DNA of 64,000 bases from JAJYKN01 sp035516155 (GTDB lineage Bacteria; Nitrospirota; UBA9217), in NCBI GenBank assembly GCA_035516155.1, contig DATJAP010000016.1, positions 62,001 to 126,000 on the forward strand, in the 5' to 3' direction. Position numbers and translations under genes: made by a program. Position 1 is the first letter of the stretch. Each line of letters begins with the position of its first letter. Under the pieces are notes generated by a model that searched no databases, was not told the DNA's origin, and was given only the letters and a program-made list of their open reading frames with translations. Shown here piece after piece: positions 46,269 through 56,244 of the stretch.

Positions 46269-47057
46269 TCAATAACTTTTCTTGACAATCCTGTTCTCAA
46301 GGGCCTTGATCTTGACCTGGATGGCCTCGGGATTCGGATATAACGGTTCGATTTCTTTATAAAGCGCGAGTGCGTCTTTCAGATTATCACCGAGCTCAAG
46401 GCACTCGGCAAGAGCGAATTTTGCCTTGATCACCAGCTCCCTGTCCGTGTTCTGTTCCAGCGCTTTCCGGTAATACTGCTCCGAAGCATCGAGCGCGCCT
46501 TCGGAAAATGCTGCTGTCCCGAGGCGAAAATATGCAAGACGTGACTGTTGACCGTTTGGAAATTCGGTCACCTGTTTTGTCCACGTCTTCTTCGCCTCTT
46601 CAATCTTTCCTACCCGGAACTGGCATTCAGCAAGGCTGTAGAGGCTCTTCTCCCGGATTTCGCGGTTTGTGTAGGCGGCGGCCGCCCGATATTCCTGTAT
46701 CGCCCGTTCGTAGTCGTTGTAACCTAATTCGTAGATTTGTGCGATGTACCACTGTGCGTGCGGCGCCATGTCGCGGTGCGGATAGGTCTTGAGCAGAAGC
46801 CGAAGTGTCTGAAGCGCCTTGTCGGTCTCTCCGAGATAGAGAAACTGTGTTACTCCGGCCCAGTAGAGCGCTTCATCCGCCTTCGGACTCAAGGGATGCT
46901 CTTTCACCAGCTCGAAGTATAATGTCACGGCGGTCTGGTAATCCCCCGCATTCCAGCGCTTGGTAGCGGCTTCATACTTGTTGCTCGCGTCCTTGTCAAA
47001 AACATCGCATCCTGTCAGGAGCATCCCGATCAGGATAACCAGAAGAGCTTTTTTCAT
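46269..47057 (-). CDS. TPR lipoprotein, BamD/outer-membrane assembly-like
   Basis: 262 residues with a lipoprotein signal peptide (LVILIGMLLTGCDVF; lipobox LTGC), then tetratricopeptide repeats. Typical units are KRWNAGDYQTAVTLYFELVKEHP, ALQTLRLLLKTYPHRD and AIQEYRAAAAY. The layout resembles BamD/YfiO, which helps insert outer-membrane proteins, but it could be another TPR lipoprotein. Its ATG overlaps the gyrA stop (ATGA), so the two are translationally coupled, and serS follows 28 bases later. Confidence 0.82.
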   Translation of the reverse strand: MKKALLVILIGMLLTGCDVFDKDASNKYEAATKRWNAGDYQTAVTLYFELVKEHPLSPKADEALYWAGVTQFLYLGETDKALQTLRLLLKTYPHRDMAPHAQWYIAQIYELGYNDYERAIQEYRAAAAYTNREIREKSLYSLAECQFRVGKIEEAKKTWTKQVTEFPNGQQSRLAYFRLGTAAFSEGALDASEQYYRKALEQNTDRELVIKAKFALAECLELGDNLKDALALYKEIEPLYPNPEAIQVKIKALENRIVKKSY

Positions 47058-49546
47058 ATCATGCCGGAATTCTGGCCGGCCGGCGGCTCGAGTGCACTTT
47101 TCTCCCCCCCCGCATCCTTCTCGTCTTCCCGTTCAACGACCTTGGCGAAGCTGACGACCTTATCTCCCTCTTCGATGTCGAAGAGGCGCACGCCCTGGGT
47201 ATTCCGTCCCTGTACGGATATATCCCCCGCCCGAAGGCGCAGCACCTTCCCGTTCGATGTGATGAGAATGATCTCGTCTTCCCCGGACACCTGGGCCAGG
47301 CCAATGACCCGGCCGTTTTTCTCGGTTATTTTGATAGTGATAATGCCTTTGCCGCCCCGGCCCTGGCTGCGGTAATCTTCAAGCGTGCTCCTCTTCCCAT
47401 AACCATTCTCAGTCACGGTGAGGATCGTCGAATCGTCGCGCACGATCTCCATTCCCTTAACCTCGTTGTTTTCCTCCAGCCGGATGCCGATCACGCCCTT
47501 GCCCGTCCGTCCAATCTCGCGCACATCCCCCTCCGAAAAGCGGATCGAAAGGCCGTCTCGCGTACCGAGGAACACATCGCGGTTGCCGTCCGTCACTTCG
47601 GCGGAGATAAGTTCATCGCCTTCGTCAAGGGTGATCGCTCTGATGCCCGAGGGCCGCGGATGGCTGTAGGATTCGAGCTCCGTTTTTTTGATGACTCCCT
47701 GCTTGGTCGCCATAAGAACAAAGTGGTCCGGCGTGAATGCGCGCACCGGGAGCGCCGCCGTTACCCGCTCGTCCTGGCTGATCTGGATCAGATTGACAAT
47801 GGCCTTTCCCTTTGCCTGTCTGCCCGCCTCGGGTATTTGATGGACCTTGAGCCAGTAGACTCTGCCCTTGTTCGTGAAAAAGAGGATGTAGCTGTGCGCT
47901 GTAGCGGTAAAGAGCCGTTCTACAAAATCCTCTTCCTTCGTCTCCATGCCAATCTTGCCCTTGCCGCCGCGCTTCTGCGCACGATAGGTTGTAAGCGGAT
48001 TACGCTTGATGTAGCCAGCATGAGAGATGGTGATCACCATCTCTTCGTCCTTAATCAGGTCTTCAATGTCGATTTCCGAGGTTTGCGCCACGATCTCGGT
48101 CCGCCGCGGGTCTCCGTACTCCGCCTTGATCGCCAGCAACTCATCCCTGATGATCTTCATGACTAGTGCGTCGGAAGCGAGGATCTCATTCAATCTCGCA
48201 ATCTCCTTGAGCACATCCTCATATTCGGCAATGATCTTATCGCGCTCGAGGCCCGTAAGTCTCTGGAGCCGCATATCAAGGATGGCCTGGGCCTGTATTT
48301 CGGAAAGTTTGAATTCTCGAACCAATCCTGTTTTCGCCTCGTCGGGGTTTGCCGAGGCTTTGATGAGGGCGATGACCGCATCAAGGTTTTCGAGGGCGAT
48401 CTTGAGGCCCAGGAGGATATGTGCGCGTTCTTCGGCTTTTTTCAGGTCGTATTTTGTCCTGCGCACAACCACTTCCCTGCGATGCTGGACGAAATTCGAC
48501 AGAAGTTTGCGCAGGTTCAGCACTCTCGGCTGATTATTGACCAGAGCAAGCATGATAACACCGAACGTGGACTGCATGGCGGTATGCTTGTAAAGCTGGT
48601 TCAAAATAACCGTCGCAATTTCGCCCTTTTTCAAGTCAATCGCGATTCGCAATCCTTCACGGTCCGATTCATCTCGGACCTCAGCTATGCCGTTAATCTT
48701 CCTATCCTGCACCAGCTCGGCGATCCGTTCAAGCAGCCTCGCCTTGTTCACCTGGTAGGGAAGTTCCGTCACGATGATACTCTCCCGGTCTCCCTTGCCT
48801 TCTTCTATCGTTGCCCGGGCGCGCATCTGAACGATGCCACGGCCGGTCAAATAGGCCTGCTTGATTCCTTCATATCCGTGGATGAAACCGGCGGTGGGGA
48901 AATCCGGCCCCTTGATCGCGGTCATGAGCTCCGGGATCGTGACCTCGGAATTGTCGATCATCATGACAATCCCGTCGACGACTTCTGAGAGATTATGCGG
49001 CGGGATGTTTGTAGCCATGCCCACGGCGATGCCCGCCGAACCGTTGATCAGGAGATTCGGCACGCGCGTGGGAAGCACCGAAGGTTCCGTCGTGGTATCG
49101 TCGAAATTCGGTGCGAAATCTACCGTCTCCTTGTCGATATCAGCAAGAAGCTCTTCGGCAAGTTTCGTGAGCCGCGCCTCGGTATAGCGGTAGGCCGCAG
49201 CCGGATCGCCGTCCACGGACCCGAAGTTCCCTTGGCCGTCCACCAGGGGATAGCGCATGTTGAAGTCCTGAGCCATCCTGACCATGGTATCATAGACCGC
49301 GCTGTCGCCGTGGGGGTGGTATTTCTTCAGCACTTCGCCCACAACACCGGCACTCTTGGAGTACTTTTTGTTATGCAGGAGTCCTTCACGGAACATGGCA
49401 TAGAGAATGCGTCGGTGCACAGGCTTTAGCCCGTCGCGTACGTCGGGCAGTGCCCGGCCCACGATCACACTCATGGAGTAATCGAGGTAGGAGGTCTTCA
49501 TCTCCTGCTCTATATTGATCTGTGATTTTATTTCAAGAGGTTCCAT
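47054..49546 (-). CDS. gyrA: DNA gyrase subunit A
   Basis: 830 residues. Winged-helix and active tyrosine region AAAYRYTEARL; quinolone region HPHGDSAVYDTMVRMAQ with the usual Ser and Asp retained, i.e. a sensitive-type pattern. The C-terminal beta-pinwheel has the GyrA box QKRGGKG and several GYG/RGGKG repeats. The ATG at 49546 (MEPLEIKSQ) is preferred over an upstream TTG. Follows gyrB on the same strand after a 312-base gap. Confidence 0.97.
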   Translation of the reverse strand: MEPLEIKSQINIEQEMKTSYLDYSMSVIVGRALPDVRDGLKPVHRRILYAMFREGLLHNKKYSKSAGVVGEVLKKYHPHGDSAVYDTMVRMAQDFNMRYPLVDGQGNFGSVDGDPAAAYRYTEARLTKLAEELLADIDKETVDFAPNFDDTTTEPSVLPTRVPNLLINGSAGIAVGMATNIPPHNLSEVVDGIVMMIDNSEVTIPELMTAIKGPDFPTAGFIHGYEGIKQAYLTGRGIVQMRARATIEEGKGDRESIIVTELPYQVNKARLLERIAELVQDRKINGIAEVRDESDREGLRIAIDLKKGEIATVILNQLYKHTAMQSTFGVIMLALVNNQPRVLNLRKLLSNFVQHRREVVVRRTKYDLKKAEERAHILLGLKIALENLDAVIALIKASANPDEAKTGLVREFKLSEIQAQAILDMRLQRLTGLERDKIIAEYEDVLKEIARLNEILASDALVMKIIRDELLAIKAEYGDPRRTEIVAQTSEIDIEDLIKDEEMVITISHAGYIKRNPLTTYRAQKRGGKGKIGMETKEEDFVERLFTATAHSYILFFTNKGRVYWLKVHQIPEAGRQAKGKAIVNLIQISQDERVTAALPVRAFTPDHFVLMATKQGVIKKTELESYSHPRPSGIRAITLDEGDELISAEVTDGNRDVFLGTRDGLSIRFSEGDVREIGRTGKGVIGIRLEENNEVKGMEIVRDDSTILTVTENGYGKRSTLEDYRSQGRGGKGIITIKITEKNGRVIGLAQVSGEDEIILITSNGKVLRLRAGDISVQGRNTQGVRLFDIEEGDKVVSFAKVVEREDEKDAGGEKSALEPPAGQNSGMI

Positions 49547-49858
49547 AAATATCAATCCTCGCCGACTGCCTCGGCATCAGCAAGGTTTTTCTTCCTGGTC
49601 AGTGTGCGCTTGTTTCGAATGAATTCGCCCTATCCAAGGTAGAGACGGGAATGGCATCAAACGTTCACGAAACGCGGCCTGCGTAGGCTCGTCCCATTGT
49701 GTGCCGGTGTTTTGAGCAATCAAAAAAGAAGGCTCTCTCCGATATCAGCAAGCTCCTGTAAACGCTCCGTTCGTACAACCCGCTCGATCAAGCGTCCAAT
49801 ACCGTCGGAATTCTGAGCCTTGCAGGCTAAAGTACGATGCAATTCCTATTCTGCGCAG
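49547..49858. other. 312-base gap between gyrB and gyrA
   Basis: No gene called. On the minus strand a stretch reads coding-like (IGRLIERVVRTERLQELADI) before a stop near 49724; it could be a remnant. Should also carry any gyrA promoter. Confidence 0.35.
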
Positions 49859-52261
49859 CTAGACGTCCAAGTTCTTCACTTCCAGCGAATGGCGTTGGAT
49901 GAAAGCCCTGCGCGGTTCCACAGCATCTCCCATGAGAATTGTGAAAATTTCATCGGCCTTGATCGAGTCTTCGATGGTTACCTGCATGAATGTTCGCGTT
50001 TCCGGGTCCATCGTGGTCTGCCAAAGCTGCTCGGGGTTCATCTCCCCAAGACCCTTGTAGCGCTGGATAGCAAGGCCTTTCTTGCCGAGCTCGAGCACAT
50101 AGTGCACGAGTTTGCCGACATGGGTAAAAGTTTTTTCTTCGCCCTTTTCGCGAATCAGGTATGCAGGGCCGTCGAGCCCGAGCATGGCTGGCGACAGGCT
50201 CTGGAGCTCGCGGAATTCCGGGGTCGTGACGAAATTCTCATCGATTACGATACTCGAGGATATCGCGTCCCACTTGGTATCAAATCTGAGTTTAAATGCC
50301 TCATGCTCCTCATCTCTTTCGATGGCCTTGTCAATTATTGTTTTGGGATGATATTCCTTCAGGTACTTCTCGATCGACGCGGCGAGGGACTTGAGCTTTT
50401 CCTCGTCCTTCAGCGCGGCCTTGCTGAAGGTCTTGTCAAGCAGCAGCGCGCGGAGCGCAACAATGTCGAGTCGCTTCCTCTTGAACTTGTCCAGCGTCTT
50501 CTCGAACTGGACGAGCTTTTTGAGCGTTGAGGTAAGCCGTTCGCCAGCAAGATAGCCCCCCAGTTCCGACGAGTAAAGCTCTATATCCTCCGCGGCGAGA
50601 TCAAGAAGGAAGTCCTCCATACGGGAATCATCCTTGATGTATCGCTCGGTCTTTCCCCGCTTGACTTTAAAAAGCGGCGGCTGGGCGATGTAAAGATAAC
50701 CCCGCTCGATGACCTGGAGCATCTGCCGATAGAAAAACGTGAGCAGCAGCGTACGGATATGCGCGCCGTCGACATCGGCGTCGGTCATAATCACGATTTT
50801 ATGATAGCGCAGCTTGGCGATGTCGAACTCCTCCGCCCCGATGCCCGCGCCAAGAGCGGTGATGAGCACTTTGATCTCGTCACTCGAGAGCATCTTGTCG
50901 AAGCGCGCCTTTTCCACATTCAGAATCTTGCCTTTGAGCGGGAGGATGGCCTGGTTCTTGCGATCCCTTCCCTGCTTGGCCGAGCCACCTGCCGAGTCTC
51001 CCTCCACAATGAAAAGCTCGGACAGTGCCGGGTCCTTCTCTTGGCAATCCGCGAGCTTCCCGGGCAGCGACGTCGAATCCAAAACGCCCTTTCGGCGGGT
51101 CAGTTCGCGCGCTTTCCTCGCGGCTTCTCTCGCGCGCGCAGCATTCAAGCCCTTCTCGGCGACTTTTCGTGCGACAAGCGGATTTTCCTCAAGATAGGAG
51201 CCGAGGGACTCGTTCACCATGGCCTCGACAATGCCCTTGACTTCGCTGTTGCCGAGCTTGGTCTTGGTCTGCCCCTCGAATTGGGGGTTCGACAGCCGCA
51301 CACTCACGACTGCCGTCAGGCCTTCGCGAACATCTTCACCCGAAAGAGCCTCGGCGCCGTTCTTGAGAAGACCGCTCGAGACCGCGTAGCCATTTACCGT
51401 GCGGGTAAGCGCCGCTTTAAACCCGGCGAGGTGCGTGCCGCCCTCCTGGGTATTGATATTGTTCGCGAAGGAAAAGACCTGTTCGACGTAGCTGTCGTTG
51501 TACTGGAAGGCGATCTCAACAAAGACCCCCTCGCGATCCTTGGCGAGATAAATGGGCGCAGGATGAAGGGGCGTCTTGTTCTTGTTCAAATACTCGATGA
51601 ACGAGACAATACCGCCCTCGTAGAAGAAGGTTTGCTTCTTGCCGGAGCGTTCATCCTGAATCGTAATTCTGAGACCGCGGTTCAGGAACGCAAGCTCCCG
51701 GAGGCGCTGTGAAAGAATGTCGAAGCTGTATTCGCGTTCCTCGAAGATCTGAAAGTCCGGCTTAAACGTGATCTTCGTGCCCGTCGTCGTAGTCGTGCCG
51801 GTCACGGCAAGCGCGGCCTGCGGGTCGCCTCGCTCGTAACGCTGCTGGAACACCTTTCCATTCTGTTTGATCTCGAGATCGAGCCATTCGGAAAGCGCAT
51901 TTACCACCGACACGCCGACTCCGTGGAGGCCGCCGGAGACCTTATACACGTCGCTGTCAAACTTGCCGCCGGCATGCAGCACGGTCAAGGCCACCTCGGC
52001 GGCGGAACGCTTCTGCGTCCTGTGCATTTCCGTGGGAATGCCGCGGCCGTCGTCGATCACCGTGATGCTATTGTCGACATGTATAATGACGTCGATGTTC
52101 TTGCAGAAGCCAGCCATGGCCTCATCCACGCTATTGTCGACAATCTCATAGACGAGATGATGAAGCCCGACGCTGCCGGTGCTGCCAATGTACATTGCAG
52201 GCCGCTTCCGGACCGCCTCAAGACCTTCGAGCACTTTTATACTGTCTGCTGTATATTCCAT
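49859..52261 (-). CDS. gyrB: DNA gyrase subunit B
   Basis: 800 residues, with an ATPase domain and a TOPRIM domain. N-terminal YIGSTGSVGLHHLVYEIVDNS, VIDDGRGIPTEMH and GGLHGVGVSVVNALS (GHKL motifs); TOPRIM FIVEGDSAGGSAKQGRDR and TDADVDGAHIRTLLL. The C-terminal end, MNPEQLWQTTMDPETR, is typical. The ATG at 52261 (MEYTADSIKVL) follows GAGGAG. A terminator-like hairpin precedes its ribosome-binding site. No recF gene lies between dnaN and gyrB. Confidence 0.97.
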   Translation of the reverse strand: MEYTADSIKVLEGLEAVRKRPAMYIGSTGSVGLHHLVYEIVDNSVDEAMAGFCKNIDVIIHVDNSITVIDDGRGIPTEMHRTQKRSAAEVALTVLHAGGKFDSDVYKVSGGLHGVGVSVVNALSEWLDLEIKQNGKVFQQRYERGDPQAALAVTGTTTTTGTKITFKPDFQIFEEREYSFDILSQRLRELAFLNRGLRITIQDERSGKKQTFFYEGGIVSFIEYLNKNKTPLHPAPIYLAKDREGVFVEIAFQYNDSYVEQVFSFANNINTQEGGTHLAGFKAALTRTVNGYAVSSGLLKNGAEALSGEDVREGLTAVVSVRLSNPQFEGQTKTKLGNSEVKGIVEAMVNESLGSYLEENPLVARKVAEKGLNAARAREAARKARELTRRKGVLDSTSLPGKLADCQEKDPALSELFIVEGDSAGGSAKQGRDRKNQAILPLKGKILNVEKARFDKMLSSDEIKVLITALGAGIGAEEFDIAKLRYHKIVIMTDADVDGAHIRTLLLTFFYRQMLQVIERGYLYIAQPPLFKVKRGKTERYIKDDSRMEDFLLDLAAEDIELYSSELGGYLAGERLTSTLKKLVQFEKTLDKFKRKRLDIVALRALLLDKTFSKAALKDEEKLKSLAASIEKYLKEYHPKTIIDKAIERDEEHEAFKLRFDTKWDAISSSIVIDENFVTTPEFRELQSLSPAMLGLDGPAYLIREKGEEKTFTHVGKLVHYVLELGKKGLAIQRYKGLGEMNPEQLWQTTMDPETRTFMQVTIEDSIKADEIFTILMGDAVEPRRAFIQRHSLEVKNLDV

Positions 52262-52277
52262 CCGCTCCTCGCAAAAA

Positions 52278-52310
52278 GAGGGATTTTGCCGCTGCATGCG
52301 GAAATCCCTC
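52278..52310 (-). terminator. Terminator/attenuator-like hairpin in the gyrB leader
   Basis: GAGGGATTT and AAATCCCTC form a nine-base stem followed on the minus strand by TTTTT, ending a few bases before the gyrB ribosome-binding site. Could end dnaA-dnaN transcripts or attenuate gyrB. Confidence 0.55.
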
Positions 52311-52401
52311 ACTGCAAGTGTACTGGTTCTACACGAAAATGCCTACATTTGAATGCATGTGTCCGATTGCAATCAGGTCCCTGTTCGCCATGCGCCGGAA
52401 G

Positions 52402-53517
52402 CTATACTCTCATGGGCATGACCACGCACTTGTAATGTTCGTCGCCGTCCTCAGTAATGAGGCAGGGGCTCAGGGGGTCATTGAGCTCAATCGCGATATG
52501 CTCCCGGTCCATCGACATGAGCACATCCATGAGGTAGCGGGAATTGAAGCCGATGGCGATTCCTTCGCCCGCGTAATCCACAGCCAGCTCTTCGCTCGCC
52601 TCCCCGATTTCCGGGTTATTCGTCGAGAGAATGATGCGTTCCTTCTCTAGCTGCAGCTTGACGGCGTTGGTCTTTTCCTTGGACAGGATCGAAACCCTCT
52701 TGACCGCATGGGTCATCACTTCCTTGGACACAGTCACCTTCTTCGAGCTCTTCGCAGGCACTACCTGGAGATAATTGGGATAGTTGCCGTCGATGAGCTT
52801 TGATACCATGACAAGCCCGTCGCGTTTAAAGAGGGCGTGATTTTTGCTGAACCCGAGCCTGAGCTCGGTCTTGGGTGCATCCTCTTCAAGAAGACGCCGG
52901 AGCTCCATCATGGCTTTCTTGGGGATAATGATGCTCTCCTCCTTATGCTTGGCGTCAACAACGCGGTCAATCATGGAAAGCCGGTGGCCGTCGGTGCCGA
53001 CCATGCGGATATTGAGTCCGCCCTTTGCCTGGGTCATGTGCATGAAAAGTCCGTTCAGCACATACCGGGCGTCATTCTCACCTACCGAGTACAGTGTCTT
53101 CCTGATCATGTCGCGGAGCATGTCGCCGTCGATGGATATCATTCCTTCTTCCGCCACATCGGGAAGTGCAGGATATTCGTCTTTCGGCAGTCCCACTAGC
53201 TTAAACTGCGAATGCCCCGATAGTATTTTCACCCAGTTGCCTTCTTCAACTTTTATCTGCACGTCATCCGCAGGGAGCTCGCGGACAATCTCGTACACCT
53301 TCTTTGCCGACACGGTTACGGAACCGGGTTTTTCGACATCCGCCACATAGCGTCCGCGGAGTCCGATCTCCAGATCCGTGGCTATGATTTCAACGCTGCC
53401 GCCCTCGGCTGTGAGGAGCATATTCGAGAGGATGGGCATGGTGTTCTTTTTTTCCACAACGCCCTGAATTCTCTGCAGACCCTTCAGGATTTCCTCTTTC
53501 TTGATTTTCAGTTTCAT
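52402..53517 (-). CDS. dnaN: DNA polymerase III beta sliding clamp
   Basis: 371 residues, standard length. Family motifs: NTMPILSNMLLTAEG, SGHSQFKLVGLPKDEYP, GTDGHRLSMI, and the C-terminal YKCVVMPMRV. Forms the ring that tethers polymerase to DNA. Lies 87 bases after dnaA on the same strand. Confidence 0.97.
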   Translation of the reverse strand: MKLKIKKEEILKGLQRIQGVVEKKNTMPILSNMLLTAEGGSVEIIATDLEIGLRGRYVADVEKPGSVTVSAKKVYEIVRELPADDVQIKVEEGNWVKILSGHSQFKLVGLPKDEYPALPDVAEEGMISIDGDMLRDMIRKTLYSVGENDARYVLNGLFMHMTQAKGGLNIRMVGTDGHRLSMIDRVVDAKHKEESIIIPKKAMMELRRLLEEDAPKTELRLGFSKNHALFKRDGLVMVSKLIDGNYPNYLQVVPAKSSKKVTVSKEVMTHAVKRVSILSKEKTNAVKLQLEKERIILSTNNPEIGEASEELAVDYAGEGIAIGFNSRYLMDVLMSMDREHIAIELNDPLSPCLITEDGDEHYKCVVMPMRV

Positions 53518-53604
53518 CTAGGGAAGCCTCCTGTCACATCCACGAATATTATCAGAATTCCCATTAAATAGCAATAAGTTTTTACTGCATTTTCTATTTG
53601 AATT

Positions 53605-54933
53605 TCAACGCTTTAGCTGTCTAATTAACATCTCGATTCTTGACCGTAGCTCGCTGTCTTTTTCTTTCTTTTCTTCGATCACTTTACACGAGTGAATGAC
53701 GGTGCTGTGGTCCTTGCCGCCGAAGAAGTTGCCGATCTCGGGAAGCGATGAGTTCGCCAGTGTGCGGCAGAGATACATCGCCACCTGCCGCGGCAGCACC
53801 ACGGCCTTGGTGCGGCGTTTCGATTTCAGATCCGAAATTTTTACGCCAAACGATTCAGCCACGAACTTCTGGACGAGGTCGTTGGTGATGATTTTATCCC
53901 TGTTGTCAATCAGGTACTTCAGCTCGTTTTTTGCGAGTTCCTGGGTTATCTCGGTATTTGTCAGCGACGAGACGGCGCCGAGTTTGACGAGCCCTCCTTC
54001 AAGTTCGCGGATATTGCTCTTCATCATCGCCGCGAGAAACTCAGCCACATCGTCGGGCAGGCGAATTCCCCAGAACTCCGCCTTCTTCTTCAGGATGGCT
54101 ATCCTCGTCTCCAGGTCCGGCGGCTGGATGTCGGAGATCAGGCCGGACTCGAACCGCGATCGGAGACGCTCTTCAATATCGGGAATTTCCTTGGGCTGGC
54201 GGTCACTGGTCAGAACAATCTGTTTCTGCGCCTCATAGAGGGCGTTGAAGGTGTGAAAGAACTCTTCCTGTGTCCGCTCCTTGCCGGCGATGAACTGGAT
54301 ATCGTCGATGATCAGAACATCCATGTTCCGGTATTTCTGGCGGAACTCCTCCATCCGCTGGTGGCTCATGCGGTTGATCAATTCATTCGTGAACTGCTCC
54401 GAGGAAAGGTAGGCTACTTTGGTGCGCGGTGATTTACCCTGAATGTAATGGCCGATGGAATTGATGAGATGGGTCTTCCCGAGCCCGACCCCGCTGTAGA
54501 TGAACAGTGGGTTGTAGGCTCTTCCCGGAGCATCGGCAACGGCCTTTGCCGCCGCATGTGCAAACTGGTTGCTCGGCCCGACGACGAAGGTGCTGAACGT
54601 ATATTTTTTTTCAAAGAGCCCGATCTTTTCCTCGCGGCCCTCTTTTTTTTCTTCCTTTGTCTGGCGTACAGCCTTTTTCGACTGCTGGGGCTGGACAAAG
54701 AATTCTATTTCCATGTCCTCTCTCTTGGTAATTTCACGGATAACATCGCTTAGTGTCCCCCAGTGATGCTCCTTGATCCAATCACGATGGAACTTGCTTG
54801 GCACTTCTATCAGCAGCCGGTTGCCATCAATGGACAGAAGTTTCGATTGACTGAACCAAGTATCGTAACCCTGCTTGGACATTCGATTTTCTATGAGAAG
54901 CAGTATTTCTTCCCAAATTCTTTCTTGATCCAT
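53605..54933 (-). CDS. dnaA: Chromosomal replication initiator DnaA
   Basis: 442 residues. Domain I (MDQERIWEEILLLIENRMSKQ) binds partners; a short basic linker (KEEKKEGREEK) is domain II. Domain III has Walker A SGVGLGKTHL, Walker B LIIDDIQFIAGKE and sensor/Arg motifs; domain IV carries the DnaA-box helix-turn-helix with KDHSTVIHSCKVIE. The ATG at 54933 is used (a TTG lies four codons earlier). Heads dnaA-dnaN-gyrB-gyrA. Confidence 0.97.
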   Translation of the reverse strand: MDQERIWEEILLLIENRMSKQGYDTWFSQSKLLSIDGNRLLIEVPSKFHRDWIKEHHWGTLSDVIREITKREDMEIEFFVQPQQSKKAVRQTKEEKKEGREEKIGLFEKKYTFSTFVVGPSNQFAHAAAKAVADAPGRAYNPLFIYSGVGLGKTHLINSIGHYIQGKSPRTKVAYLSSEQFTNELINRMSHQRMEEFRQKYRNMDVLIIDDIQFIAGKERTQEEFFHTFNALYEAQKQIVLTSDRQPKEIPDIEERLRSRFESGLISDIQPPDLETRIAILKKKAEFWGIRLPDDVAEFLAAMMKSNIRELEGGLVKLGAVSSLTNTEITQELAKNELKYLIDNRDKIITNDLVQKFVAESFGVKISDLKSKRRTKAVVLPRQVAMYLCRTLANSSLPEIGNFFGGKDHSTVIHSCKVIEEKKEKDSELRSRIEMLIRQLKR

Positions 54934-55366
54934 GAAATACCCCAAAAATACTCGAAAAAACAGTGGTGGTTACAAACATCCTTATCCACAGGTGTGGACA
55001 AAACAAATTTTTATAATTTTTCAGTATATTATGACTCTGTTCGGAGCCACTTTGTCAGCTTTTTATTCCTCATTATTGTGTATTTTTCAGGGTTCCTTGA
55101 TAAGTGTACTTAGCATGCATCTTGCAAAATATATCGGAATAATAAACCTAGCTAGCATGGCGAGGCAAGACTATACCAGAACCCGAATTTTCTCGCAAGG
55201 TATTTTTGTTCGGGTTTTTCGTTCCGGACAAGATGTCGTAGACGAACTCGCCTTTGCTTGTCTGCTTATCATTGAAAACATTAGGACGATTCGAAAATCG
55301 CATGCCCTTATGCTGCGCTTTTGAATTCTGATGTAAACATGAGAACGAAACTATATAAAAAATTGC
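54934..55366. other. oriC: Likely chromosomal replication origin region
   Basis: AT-rich gap upstream of dnaA. It has one perfect DnaA box TTATCCACA (54982-54990), a one-mismatch box in the opposite orientation (TGTGGACAA, 54993-55001), and an adjacent AT stretch from about 55002 to 55040 that could unwind. Gene context (dnaA-dnaN on one side, rpmH further on the other) supports this; few boxes are seen, so confidence is moderate. Confidence 0.55.
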
Positions 55367-55395
55367 TTGACTTCGAAACTATGCCTTGGTATAAT
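55367..55395 (+). promoter_or_regulatory. Sigma-70-type promoter of the TusA-DsrE pair
   Basis: TTGACT, 17-base spacer, TATAAT, about 90 bases before the tusA-like start. Confidence 0.7.
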
Positions 55396-55484
55396 AAAAC
55401 GGTTGTTTCAATTTTATTAAAATCAATTTTTTCTGTGGCTTCAGCTTACTCACAATACTTACAATTTCAGGAGGTAAAAGAATT

Positions 55485-55727
55485 ATGTCTGCAGAAACGA
55501 AGTTCGATCAACTTTTGGATGCAAAAGGTTTGAGTTGCCCTCTTCCGATCTTGAAAACCAAGAAAGCTGTTGAAGCTCTTACAAAAGATCAGGTCCTGAA
55601 AGTGGAAACCACGGACCCCGGTTCAAAAAACGACATGGCGTCATGGGCAAAGAGAACAGGTAATGAAATCGTGAAGCTTGAAGAGGGCTCCGGCATATTT
55701 ACCTTTTATATTAAGAAAAAGGCATAA
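55485..55727 (+). CDS. TusA-family sulfurtransferase
   Basis: 80 residues of the TusA/SirA fold with the sulfur-carrying cysteine in DAKGLSCPLPILKTKKAVE (CPxP motif). Such proteins relay persulfide sulfur. A strong AGGAGG site precedes its ATG. Followed by a DsrE-like gene, a pair common in sulfur-relay units. Location beside oriC is unusual. Confidence 0.92.
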   Translation: MSAETKFDQLLDAKGLSCPLPILKTKKAVEALTKDQVLKVETTDPGSKNDMASWAKRTGNEIVKLEEGSGIFTFYIKKKA

Positions 55728-55737
55728 GGAGAACATT

Positions 55738-56211
55738 ATGGCAAATAAAAAAATGACGATAATTGCATCCAAGGGTTCGTTGGACATGGCCTACCCGCCC
55801 TTGATCCTCGCGACAACAGCTGCAGCCATGGATATCGACGTTACGATTTTTTTCACCTTCTACGGCCTCGACATAATTAAAAAAAATAATGCCGACAACC
55901 TAAAGATCTCTCCGCTCGGGAATCCCGCCATGCCAATGCCTGTGCCGATTCCGACCCTCGTTGCATCGTTGCCAGGGATGGAGGCAATGGCAACGGCCAT
56001 GATGAAGTCGATGTTCAAAAAACACGGGGTTGCGAGCATCGGCCAACTACTTGAACTTGCTAAAGAAAGCGGTGTGAAACTGATTGGATGCCAGATGACC
56101 ATGGATGTCATGGGTGTCAAACAATCCGACATCATTGATGGTGTTGAGTTCGGCGGAGCAGCAACGTGGCTGGACGCTGCCGCAGACTCGCAGATCAACC
56201 TGTTTATTTAA
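55738..56211 (+). CDS. DsrE/DsrF/DrsH-like protein
   Basis: 157 residues. MTIIASKGSLDMAYPPLILATTAAAMDIDVTIFFTFYGLDII is the DsrE-fold N-terminus, with Met- and Pro-rich NPAMPMPVPIPTLVASLPGM in the middle and a cysteine in VKLIGCQMTMDVMG that aligns with the active-site position of DsrE-type sulfur carriers. The ATG at 55738 follows AAGGAG. Partner of the TusA-like gene ten bases upstream; a terminator follows. Confidence 0.88.
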   Translation: MANKKMTIIASKGSLDMAYPPLILATTAAAMDIDVTIFFTFYGLDIIKKNNADNLKISPLGNPAMPMPVPIPTLVASLPGMEAMATAMMKSMFKKHGVASIGQLLELAKESGVKLIGCQMTMDVMGVKQSDIIDGVEFGGAATWLDAAADSQINLFI

Positions 56212-56244
56212 CCTCGTCGTGCTTTATTTTTTAACCTCAAATAA

